This document shows, piece by piece, positions 1 through 5,568 of a DNA stretch of 10,429 nt (positions are counted from its first letter, which is position 1; each line of letters starts with the position of its first letter). The notes under the pieces were generated by a model, which did no database searches, was not told where the DNA came from, and saw only the letters and a program-made list of their open reading frames with translations. Source of the DNA: Bacillota bacterium (lineage in GTDB: Bacteria > Bacillota > Clostridia > Christensenellales > CALWSW01); NCBI GenBank assembly GCA_023402915.1, contig JAEYFO010000051.1:1-10429 (forward strand). The letters are read 5' to 3'. A program made the translations under genes and the position numbers.

Positions 1-1
1 C

Positions 2-1381
2 CCTCCCGGAACGGGCAAAACCCTTCTGGCGCGTGCCGTCGCGGGGGAAGCGGGCGTTCCCTTCTTTACCATCTCCGGCTCGGATTTTGTGGAAATGTTC
101 GTCGGCGTGGGCGCTTCCCGCGTGCGCGACCTGTTCAACACCGCCAAAAAGACCGCTCCCGCCATCATCTTTATCGATGAGATCGACGCGGTCGGCCGTC
201 ACCGCGGCGCCGGCCTGGGCGGCGGACACGACGAGCGCGAGCAGACGCTCAACCAGATGCTCGTCGAGATGGACGGCTTTGATCCCCATGCGGGCATCAT
301 CGTCATCGCCGCCACCAACCGCCCCGACATCCTCGACCCCGCGCTCATGCGTCCCGGCCGTTTCGACCGTCAGGTCACCGTCGGCACGCCGGACGTCAAG
401 GGCAGGGAGGATATTCTCCGCATTCACGCCCGCAAAAAGCACCTCGGTCCCGATGTGGATCTGAAGGTGCTTGCCCAGCGCACGCCGGGCTTCACGGGCG
501 CGGACCTTGAAAACGTCCTCAACGAAGCGGCCATCCTCGCCGCCCGCTGCCACAAGCAGCAGATCGGGATGCCCGAGGTGGAGGAGGCCATCACCCGCGT
601 CATCGCCGGCCCCGAAAAGCGCAGCCGCGTCATCAGCGCGGAGGATAAGCGCATCACGGCCTACCACGAAACCGGCCACGCCCTTGTGGCGCGGGCGCTG
701 CCCGAATGCGACCCCGTCCACGAGATCTCCATCATCCAGCGCGGGCGCGCCGCAGGTTACACCATGACCCTCCCCGAAAAGGAGAGCCAGCACATGACCC
801 GCGGCAAGCTGCTCGATTCCATCGTGATGATGCTCTCCGGCCGGGTGGCCGAGCAGCTTTTCATCGGCGATATCAGCACCGGCGCATACAACGACCTTCA
901 GCGCGCCACCGATACCGCCCGCCGCATGGTGACGGAATACGGCATGAGCGAACGGCTCGGCCCGATCTTCCTCGGCGGCGACCGGGAAGTGTTCATCGGC
1001 CGCGACCTGGGTCACAGCCGCAACTACAGCGAGGAGATCGCGTCGGTCATCGACGAGGAGATCCGAAACATCATCGAAGCCTCCTACAAAAAGTCTGAAG
1101 AGCTGCTCCGCGCGAACAGCGACGTCGTCCACAGGGTGGCAAAGACCCTCATCGAGCGCGAACGGCTCGACGGCGCGGAGTTTGAAACGCTCTGCAACGG
1201 CGGCGAACTGCCCCCCGCGGACGGAGAGGCTTCCCAAGCTGAAGCGGGGGAGGCCAAAGCGGCCGAACCGGCCAAAGCGGGAGCCAAGGCCGAAGCTTTG
1301 GACAACGGCGGCCCCGGCGCGGCGGACGCGCCGAAAGCTCCGGAAGCGGAGAACCCGGCGTCCGGCGGAGAAAACGCCTGA
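2..1381 (+). CDS. ftsH: ATP-dependent zinc metalloprotease FtsH (5'-truncated by window edge)
   Basis: FtsH is a membrane-anchored AAA+ protease that unfolds and degrades membrane and short-lived cytosolic proteins as a hexamer. Reading from nt 2 gives 459 residues beginning inside Walker A (PPGTGKT). Then follow Walker B (IIFIDEID, fragment residues about 55-62) and the second region of homology with arginine fingers (ATNRPD...MRPGRFDR, about 104-123). The peptidase domain has the zinc motif HETGH (about 222-226; nt 665-679) and the third zinc ligand Asp in [10 protein letters not shown] (about 298). The N-terminal transmembrane and periplasmic part lies upstream of the window. The C-terminus is an Ala/Glu/Lys/Pro-rich low-complexity tail of about 60 residues (nt about 1200-1378) after the last conserved helix; such tails vary between FtsH proteins. 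TGA at 1379-1381 is followed by an intrinsic terminator. The family is certain; only the 5' end is missing, because of the window edge. Confidence 0.97.
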   Translation, partial: PPGTGKTLLARAVAGEAGVPFFTISGSDFVEMFVGVGASRVRDLFNTAKKTAPAIIFIDEIDAVGRHRGAGLGGGHDEREQTLNQMLVEMDGFDPHAGIIVIAATNRPDILDPALMRPGRFDRQVTVGTPDVKGREDILRIHARKKHLGPDVDLKVLAQRTPGFTGADLENVLNEAAILAARCHKQQIGMPEVEEAITRVIAGPEKRSRVISAEDKRITAYHETGHALVARALPECDPVHEISIIQRGRAAGYTMTLPEKESQHMTRGKLLDSIVMMLSGRVAEQLFIGDISTGAYNDLQRATDTARRMVTEYGMSERLGPIFLGGDREVFIGRDLGHSRNYSEEIASVIDEEIRNIIEASYKKSEELLRANSDVVHRVAKTLIERERLDGAEFETLCNGGELPPADGEASQAEAGEAKAAEPAKAGAKAEALDNGGPGAADAPKAPEAENPASGGENA

Positions 1382-1401
1382 GCGGAAACAGCTGAAAATG
1401 C

Positions 1402-1439
1402 AAAAGACGAATCGGTATTGCAGCCGGTTCGTCTTTTTT
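1402..1439 (+). terminator. Intrinsic terminator of ftsH
   Basis: A 14-bp stem (1402-1415 with 1424-1437, one G-U wobble) encloses an 8-nt loop (TATTGCAG). The 3' arm runs into six consecutive T (1434-1439). It starts 20 nt after the ftsH stop codon and has no competing function there, so it is a standard rho-independent terminator. Confidence 0.93.
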
Positions 1440-1664
1440 ATGTGTGGGAAAAGAAAGGTGGAAAAGAAAAGGAAGAAAAAGCGTTTTGCTTTTCGCCGGG
1501 TTTTTCGGTGCGAAAATCGTCGGCGGGTCGGGATCTGATGGAAAAAGCAAAAAACTCCGAACGTTGAAAATGGACACGTGGCGATTTTTGGGAAAAATTG
1601 CACAAAACACAAGACGTTTTTCGAAAAATACGTGGGATTTTCCGGAAAAATTAAATCCCATCCG
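1440..1664. other. Non-coding AT-richer interval between ftsH and the mtnA promoter
   Basis: I see no credible gene here. The stretch is purine-rich at its start (GGAAAAGAAAAGG-like), and composition falls well below the GC level of the flanking genes. It holds a hairpin TTTTCGC/GCGAAAA (1490-1496 with 1510-1516) with no T tract on the + strand. Next to the promoter it holds a perfect inverted repeat (1633-1660, listed separately). Open frames across it on either strand have low-complexity, Lys/Arg-rich translations, lack a ribosome binding site and resemble no family I know. Confidence 0.6.
1633..1660. repeat. Inverted repeat just upstream of the mtnA promoter; candidate operator
   Basis: TGGGATTT (1633-1640) and AAATCCCA (1653-1660) are perfect 8-bp inverted arms around a 12-bp spacer. 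Overlapping them is a second perfect 12-bp palindrome, TTTTCCGGAAAA (1638-1649). The element ends 4 bp before the proposed -35 box, a usual place for a regulator site. No regulator gene is in the window, so the operator role is inferred from position and symmetry only. Confidence 0.4.
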
Positions 1665-1693
1665 TTTACGCGGGAAGGGAAGTGTGATATACT
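1665..1693 (+). promoter_or_regulatory. Sigma-A-type promoter for mtnA-bmpA
   Basis: The -35 box TTTACG (4 of 6 consensus bases, 1665-1670) is followed by exactly 17 bp and the -10 box TATACT (5 of 6, 1688-1693). A TG at 1685-1686, one base before the -10, makes it an extended -10 promoter. The start of transcription is expected near 1700, giving a 5' leader of about 175 nt before the mtnA ATG. Confidence 0.7.
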
Positions 1694-1699
1694 GGTTTT

Positions 1700-1876
1700 A
1701 CTTTGGAAAGTATCTCACCGGCGCAAAGGGCAAATGGCGTTTTGCAAAAGAGCTGCATTGGCTTTCCTGCGGCAAAGCGTCCGGTTCGCCGGCGGTATTT
1801 TTTCGCGCCCGGCGGCGTCCGGGCCGGTTGCCGCGCCCTTTGGACAAACAGCCGGGAGAAGAAAGGTTGAATCCGC
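1700..1876 (+). promoter_or_regulatory. Long GC-rich mtnA 5' leader with possible attenuator
   Basis: Within the expected leader, CCGG-TTCG-CCGG (1781-1792) forms a tetraloop hairpin. It can be lengthened by two pairs around a bulged T (1778-1794), and six T follow (1798-1803) after GTA, which resembles a short intrinsic terminator. Both arms recur downstream: CCGGCGG at 1789-1795 and 1809-1815, and GCGTCCGG at 1777-1784 and 1815-1822. Mutually exclusive folds are therefore possible. No known riboswitch class could be matched. Weak ribosome binding site GAAAGG lies at 1861-1866, 10 nt before the ATG. Confidence 0.4.
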
Positions 1877-2950
1877 ATGGAAAACAACACGCTCAAAGAG
1901 GTCATTGGCGCGCAGAACATCCGCCTCGCAGAGGACGGCCGTTCCGTCGTCATCATCGACCAGACCAAGCTGCCCAACCTCGAAGAATACCTCACGCTCA
2001 AAACGCCGGAGGAATTTTTCGAAGCCATTTATGAATTGCGGGTGCGCGGCGCTCCCGCCATCGGCATCTGCGCGGGCTACGCCATGTACGTGCTGGCGCA
2101 GAACATCGAAGCGAAGGACTACGAAGGCTTCCTCGCCGAGTTCCGCCGCCTCAAGGATTACATCAACAGCTCCCGCCCCACGGCGGTCAACCTCAGCTGG
2201 GCGCTCAAGCGCATGGAAGGCGTCGTGACCGGAAACGCCGGAAAGCCCGTCGAGGAGATCATTGCCCTGCTTGGAAAAGAGTGCCATGCCATCCACGAAG
2301 AAGACATCGCCATGTGCAAGGCCATTTCCGAATACGGCCTGTCCCTCATCAAGGACGGCGACGGCATCCTGACCCATTGCAACGCCGGCCCGCTGGCCAC
2401 GTCCCGCTATGGCACGGCCATCGGCCCCATGCTTCTTGGCAAGGAGCGCGGCATGAATTTCCGCGTCTTTTCCGACGAGACCCGCCCGCTGCTCCAGGGC
2501 GCGCGCCTGACCAGCTATGAATTGCAGCGCGCCGGTGTGGACGTGACGCTCATCTGCGACAACATGGCCAGCATCGTCATGAAAAACGGCTGGGTGCAGG
2601 CCTGCTTCGTCGGCTGCGACCGCGTGGCCGCCAACGGCGATACCGCAAACAAGATCGGCACCAGCGGCGTGGCCATTCTCGCCAAGCACTACGGCATCCC
2701 GTTCTACGTGCTCGGCCCAACGTCCACGATCGACATGAACATCAAGACCGGCGACGACATCGTCATCGAGCTGCGTCCGCCGGAAGAGATCAAGGAAAAG
2801 TGGTACGCAAAGCCCATGGCCCTGCCGGAGGTCAAGTGCTACAATCCCGCGTTCGACGTGACGGACCACAGCCTCATCACCGGTATCGTTACAGAAAAGG
2901 GCATTTGCTACGCGCCCTTTGACGAGAGCCTCGCCAAGCTCTTCAAGTAA
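1877..2950 (+). CDS. mtnA: S-methyl-5-thioribose-1-phosphate isomerase (MtnA)
   Basis: MtnA converts 5-methylthioribose-1-phosphate to 5-methylthioribulose-1-phosphate in the cytosolic methionine salvage pathway; in some bacteria it also takes 5-deoxyribose-1-phosphate. The 357 residues match the family's usual length. Visible signatures are IIDQTKLP (26-33), RGAPAIG (57-63), [11 protein letters not shown] (100-110), LTHCNAG (165-171) with the expected catalytic Cys168, DETRP..QGARLT (200-211), and [17 protein letters not shown] (246-262) with catalytic Asp248. These separate it from eIF2B subunits. Ribose-1,5-bisphosphate isomerase is a related alternative, but the motifs read as MtnA. The ATG at 1877 is the first start in frame with the conserved N-terminus. 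It heads a transcript with the nucleoside-binding lipoprotein gene 66 nt downstream, an unusual neighbour that suggests its substrate comes from imported nucleosides. Confidence 0.93.
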   Translation: MENNTLKEVIGAQNIRLAEDGRSVVIIDQTKLPNLEEYLTLKTPEEFFEAIYELRVRGAPAIGICAGYAMYVLAQNIEAKDYEGFLAEFRRLKDYINSSRPTAVNLSWALKRMEGVVTGNAGKPVEEIIALLGKECHAIHEEDIAMCKAISEYGLSLIKDGDGILTHCNAGPLATSRYGTAIGPMLLGKERGMNFRVFSDETRPLLQGARLTSYELQRAGVDVTLICDNMASIVMKNGWVQACFVGCDRVAANGDTANKIGTSGVAILAKHYGIPFYVLGPTSTIDMNIKTGDDIVIELRPPEEIKEKWYAKPMALPEVKCYNPAFDVTDHSLITGIVTEKGICYAPFDESLAKLFK

Positions 2951-2962
2951 GTGCTGCAAGTC

Positions 2963-2982
2963 CTCTGCGGCTTTTCGCAGAG
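2963..2982 (+). other. Intercistronic stem-loop between mtnA and bmpA
   Basis: CTCTGCG (2963-2969) and CGCAGAG (2976-2982) form a perfect 7-bp stem with the loop GCTTTT. Only AGATTTTA follows, so it is at best a weak terminator. It may instead mark an RNA-processing or stabilising element that lets the lipoprotein be made in excess of MtnA. The function is inferred. Confidence 0.5.
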
Positions 2983-3016
2983 AGATTTTAACAAGCAATC
3001 AAGGAGGAAATTTTCG

Positions 3017-4213
3017 ATGAAACAGTTCAAGAAAATCGCCGCGCTGCTGCTGGCGCTGATGCTGGTTCTGGCCGCGGCCGGATGCAGCGCGCCCGCTTCC
3101 GAATCCGAAAAGACCGACGCTCCTGCCGAAGCTACCGATGCTCCCGTAGAAGCCACCGATGCTCCCGCCCCTTCCGAAGGTGAAGCCAAGGGCCTCAAGA
3201 TCGCCATCGTCACCACCTCCGGCGTGGACGACGGTTCCTTCAACGAAGACTGCTACGACGGCGTCGTTGCGTTCGTGAACAACCATTCCGACTGCACTGT
3301 CACCGACATCAAGGAACCCGACGTGAGCAAGGTCAACCAGGCTGTGGCCGACGTTATCGCCGACTACGACGTGCTGGTGCTGCCCGGCTTCCAGTTTGCC
3401 CAGGTCGGCACGCTGGCGCAGGAAAACCCCGACAAGAAGATCATCCTCGTGGACACCACGCCCACCGATGACGAAGGCAACTCCGTCGAGCTGCCCAACG
3501 TCTATGCCATGACCTTCGCCGAGCAGGAAGGCGGCTTCTTCGCCGGCCTGGCTGCCGCGCTGGAGACCAAGACCGGCAAGGTCGCCGTCGTCAACGGCAT
3601 GGCCTATCCCTCCAACGTCAACTATCAGTACGGCTTTGAAAGCGGCGTGAACTACGCCAACGCCAAGTACGGCACCACCGCGCAGTGCGTCGAACTGCCC
3701 TCCTATGCCGGCACCGACGTGACCGGCGCCAACGTGGGCGGCAACTACGCCGGCAGCTTCGCCGACGAAGAAACCGGCAAGGCCATCGGCAACGCCCTCA
3801 TCAACGAAGGCTGCGACATCCTCTTCGTCGCCGCCGGTTCCACCGGCAACGGTACCTTCACCGCCATCAAGGAAGCCGCCGGCGTGTTCGCCATCGGCTG
3901 CGACGTCGACCAGTACGACGACGGCGTGAACGGTTCTTCCAACATGATCCTCACCTCCGCGCTGAAGGTCATGCACTCCAACGTGGAAAAGCAGCTCAAC
4001 GCCATCTATGACGGCACCTTCGCGGGCAAGAACGAACTGCTCCAGGCCAACACCGACTCCACCGGCTACGTCAGCGCCGAAGGCCGTCAGCAGCTTTCCG
4101 CCGACACCCTGGCCAAGCTGGCCGAAGCCTATGAGCTGGTCAAGAACGGCACCGTCGTTCCCGCTGCCAACTTCAACGGCTATACCCCCGAAGATTTCCC
4201 CGGCCTGAACTAA
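3017..4213 (+). CDS. bmpA: Bmp/PnrA-family nucleoside-binding lipoprotein of an ABC importer
   Basis: This is the extracytoplasmic substrate-binding subunit of a purine or pyrimidine nucleoside importer. The 398-residue product starts with a lipoprotein signal peptide (KK then a hydrophobic stretch) and a lipobox ending AAGC, with lipidated Cys23. A linker holds a heptad repeat TDAPxEA (residues 33-50). The Bmp domain begins near LKIAIVTTSG (60-69) and shows DDGSFNE (71-77), the VDTTP segment (145-149) and CDVDQYDDG (295-303), all typical of PnrA/TmpC-like proteins. A longer frame reaches back to GTG 2951, but the perfect AAGGAGG (3001-3007) and the signal peptide fix the ATG at 3017. It is separated from its ABC partners by a 540-bp gap and deoD, so it is probably transcribed with mtnA. 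Substrate cannot be read from the sequence; nucleoside is inferred from the family and neighbours. Confidence 0.93.
   Translation: MKQFKKIAALLLALMLVLAAAGCSAPASESEKTDAPAEATDAPVEATDAPAPSEGEAKGLKIAIVTTSGVDDGSFNEDCYDGVVAFVNNHSDCTVTDIKEPDVSKVNQAVADVIADYDVLVLPGFQFAQVGTLAQENPDKKIILVDTTPTDDEGNSVELPNVYAMTFAEQEGGFFAGLAAALETKTGKVAVVNGMAYPSNVNYQYGFESGVNYANAKYGTTAQCVELPSYAGTDVTGANVGGNYAGSFADEETGKAIGNALINEGCDILFVAAGSTGNGTFTAIKEAAGVFAIGCDVDQYDDGVNGSSNMILTSALKVMHSNVEKQLNAIYDGTFAGKNELLQANTDSTGYVSAEGRQQLSADTLAKLAEAYELVKNGTVVPAANFNGYTPEDFPGLN
3113..3166 (+). repeat. 21-bp coding repeat in the lipoprotein linker
   Basis: Two and a half copies of a 21-bp unit encode TDAPAEA, TDAPVEA and TDAP (residues 33-50) just after the lipidated cysteine. 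Copies differ mainly at third positions. The repeat gives a flexible acidic tether between the membrane anchor and the binding domain, and its copy number is likely to vary among relatives. Confidence 0.75.
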
Positions 4214-4339
4214 CCAACGGGCTTGCCGGGAATTCCCCATCTGAGGATCCCGAACCCTTCCCCGGAGCCGCCCCGCGCGGCTTCGGGTGAGGAAAGGGCG
4301 GTCTTTTGCGGCCGCTTTTTCCCCACCCGAAAGGGGAGA

Positions 4340-4370
4340 CGTTTTCTGCGTCCGGCGGAAAACGCTTTTT
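4340..4370 (+). terminator. Probable terminator of the mtnA-bmpA transcript
   Basis: CGTTTTCTGC (4340-4349) pairs with GCGGAAAACG (4355-4364) as a 10-bp stem with one wobble around the loop GTCCG. One C and then T5 (4366-4370) follow. It lies 126 nt after the bmpA stop, rather far but the first good candidate. Confidence 0.7.
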
Positions 4371-4521
4371 CCGTGTTTGCGGCCTGCCTGAATTGAGCCA
4401 CGCCCCATAAATCGGAAAACTCCGTTAGAAAACGTCGTCTGCGCTGAGCGGTTCTTAGCGGAACGGCCTTTCCAGGCAAAAACGGAAAATGCTTTTTGCG
4501 AGTGTTTTTCCAAAACTGCTT

Positions 4522-4553
4522 CGGCGCAAGAACGCTCCTGCGCCGCGTTTTTT
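4522..4553 (+). terminator. Second terminator-like hairpin in the bmpA-deoD gap
   Basis: CGGCGCA (4522-4528) and TGCGCCG (4539-4545) form a perfect 7-bp GC-rich stem with a 10-nt loop, followed by CG and T6 (4548-4553). It may back up the terminator at 4340-4370, or act as a conditional terminator in a deoD leader if transcription starts upstream of it. Confidence 0.65.
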
Positions 4554-4737
4554 GCCGCAGAGCGCGAAGTTTGCCGAATGTCCCCGCCTGAGAAAAGGAG
4601 CATTTTTCAGCTGCAATTTGTTGTTCCCATAGAACCCTTTTTTACAAAAATCAACGTCGATACTACGCTGCAAAGAGCCGGGCGCTCTTTTCGCGGAACG
4701 CCCATAAAACGAGAAACGCAAGCAATCGAAAAACAAA

Positions 4738-4751
4738 AAGGAGGCCTCCTT
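4738..4751 (+). promoter_or_regulatory. deoD ribosome binding site inside a perfect 14-bp palindrome
   Basis: AAGGAGGCCTCCTT is an exact palindrome whose left half is a perfect Shine-Dalgarno sequence, ending 9 nt before the ATG at 4754. As RNA it can fold into AAGGA-GGCC-TCCTT, hiding most of the anti-16S contact bases. The sequence is plain; regulation of translation by this fold is inferred. Confidence 0.6.
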
Positions 4752-4753
4752 CC

Positions 4754-5461
4754 ATGATCGTTCCCTCTGCCTGCAACGCCGCCGCCGTCGGCGATATTGC
4801 AAAAACCGTCCTCATGCCCGGCGACCCGCTGCGCGCCAAGTTTGTGGCGGAAACCTATCTGGAAAATCCCGTGTGCTTCAACACCGTGCGCAACATGTTC
4901 GGCTATACCGGCACCTATCACGGCAAGCGCGTTTCCGTCATGGGCAGCGGCATGGGCATTCCCTCCATGTGCCTGTACGCCTATGAGCTTTACAATTTCT
5001 TCGAGGTGGAAAACATCATCCGCATCGGCACGGCGGGCGGCATTGCCGACGACATCCATCTGCGCGATGTGCTCATCGCCATGGGCGCCTGCACCAATTC
5101 GAACTTCGCGGCCCAATATCAGCTGCCCGGCACGTTCGCTCCCATGGCAGACTACGGCCTGCTCAAGAAGGCGACGGACAGCAAGGCTGCCGAAAAGTGC
5201 CATCTGGTGGTGGGTTCCGTCCTCACGAGCGACCAGTTCTATAACGCCAACCCCAACTATAACGCGGCTTTCCGCGATATGGGCGTCAAGGCTGTCGATA
5301 TGGAGACCGCCGGTCTTTACATGACGGCTGCCGCCGCCCACAAGAACGCCCTGAGCATCCTGACCATTTCGGATCACGTGTTCACCGGCGAGGCGCTTTC
5401 CGCGCAGGAGCGCCAGGAAACCTTTACCGACATGATGGAGATCGCTCTGGAGATCGCCTGA
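4754..5461 (+). CDS. deoD: Purine-nucleoside phosphorylase, DeoD (hexameric) type
   Basis: DeoD phosphorolyses purine (deoxy)nucleosides to free base and (deoxy)ribose-1-phosphate in the cytosol. The 235 residues match the family's length from end to end. Visible features are MPGDPLRAK (21-29; Gly23 and Arg27 bind phosphate), NTVRNMFG (43-50; Arg46), IIRIGTAGG (88-96; Arg90), VDMETAGLY (181-189; Met183/Glu184 at the ribose), TISDH (204-208; catalytic Asp207) and AQERQ (217-221; Arg220). Odd point: the conserved N-terminal His (His4 of the E. coli enzyme, which reaches into the neighbouring active site to the ribose 5'-OH) is absent; counting back from GDxA, Cys7 stands in its place. A 5'-modified substrate such as methylthioadenosine or 5'-deoxyadenosine is therefore conceivable. 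The start is set by the palindromic AAGGAGG and by the family N-terminus. nupA follows after 107 nt with a terminator-like hairpin between. Confidence 0.93.
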   Translation: MIVPSACNAAAVGDIAKTVLMPGDPLRAKFVAETYLENPVCFNTVRNMFGYTGTYHGKRVSVMGSGMGIPSMCLYAYELYNFFEVENIIRIGTAGGIADDIHLRDVLIAMGACTNSNFAAQYQLPGTFAPMADYGLLKKATDSKAAEKCHLVVGSVLTSDQFYNANPNYNAAFRDMGVKAVDMETAGLYMTAAAAHKNALSILTISDHVFTGEALSAQERQETFTDMMEIALEIA

Positions 5462-5486
5462 AGATACGAACCCTGAAGATACGAAC
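5457..5486 (+). repeat. Perfect 15-bp tandem duplication across the deoD stop codon
   Basis: CCTGAAGATACGAAC occurs twice head to tail (5457-5471 and 5472-5486) with no mismatch. The first copy contains the deoD TGA stop (5459-5461). Perfect identity points to a recent slippage or short duplication event; it does not alter either neighbouring protein. Confidence 0.9.
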
Positions 5487-5495
5487 AAAGATGTT

Positions 5496-5539
5496 CCAGC
5501 GGCCCGCGCGGCATGGCACGGGCTGCCGGACATTTTTTT
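5496..5539 (+). terminator. Terminator/attenuator-like hairpin between deoD and nupA
   Basis: CCAGCGGCCCG (5496-5506) pairs with CGGGCTGCCGG (5519-5529) over 11 positions, with one A-C mismatch and one wobble, around a 12-nt loop. ACA and T7 (5533-5539) follow. It ends 29 nt before the nupA start codon, so readthrough must reach nupA from deoD, or a promoter lies in the gap. Partial termination would lower transporter expression relative to deoD. Confidence 0.65.
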
Positions 5540-5568
5540 CAAAATGGGACAAACGGCAGGAGGGACGT

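Larger units (their letters stand above)
4214..4753. other. 540-bp gene-free gap with multiple hairpins between bmpA and deoD
   Basis: No credible gene is present. In order it holds: an 11-bp GC stem with CCCGC loop and no T tract (4261-4271 with 4277-4287); a weaker AAAGGGCGG/CCGCTTTTT hairpin with two wobbles (4293-4301 with 4312-4320); terminator-like hairpins at 4340-4370 and 4522-4553 (listed separately); GCAAAAA/TTTTTGC (4476-4482 with 4493-4499); and AAAGAGC/GCTCTTT with loop CGGGC (4672-4678 with 4684-4690). CGGAAAACGCTTTTTCCG (4356-4373) recurs with 2 mismatches at 4483-4500. I found no convincing promoter for deoD; GATACT at 4659-4664 is the best -10 candidate but lacks a good -35 at 17 bp. 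Minus-strand frames here have low-complexity translations and no ribosome binding site. Confidence 0.6.

Noticed and set aside
1722..1784. GCAAAGGGCAAA ... GGCAAAGCGTCCGG resembling parts of the class I c-di-GMP (GEMM) riboswitch
   Set aside because: Two conserved pieces are similar, but the GCCUAA segment, the tetraloop-receptor pair and the P1 closing helix cannot be found. S-box (SAM) and purine riboswitch cores are also absent.
1715..2998. Long minus-strand open frame opposite mtnA (about 427 codons)
   Set aside because: It is an antisense shadow of a well-conserved mtnA, produced by high GC at third positions; its translation is His/Asp/Val/Gly-rich without known motifs. The same holds for long minus-strand frames at 2999-4603, 5539-6912, 7011-8231 and 8228-9331.
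2951..3016. Upstream extension of the lipoprotein gene to GTG 2951
   Set aside because: It would add 22 residues before a normal lipoprotein signal peptide, cross an intercistronic hairpin and ignore a perfect AAGGAGG positioned for ATG 3017.
4210..4802. Minus-strand frames of 89 and 115 codons in the bmpA-deoD gap
   Set aside because: Arg- and Ser-rich low-complexity translations, no ribosome binding site, and they run across the terminator hairpins and into deoD.
5491..5568. Upstream extension of nupA to ATG 5491
   Set aside because: It would translate the terminator-like hairpin and T7 tract, has no ribosome binding site, and adds residues before the conserved family N-terminus; ATG 5569 has AGGAGGG just upstream.
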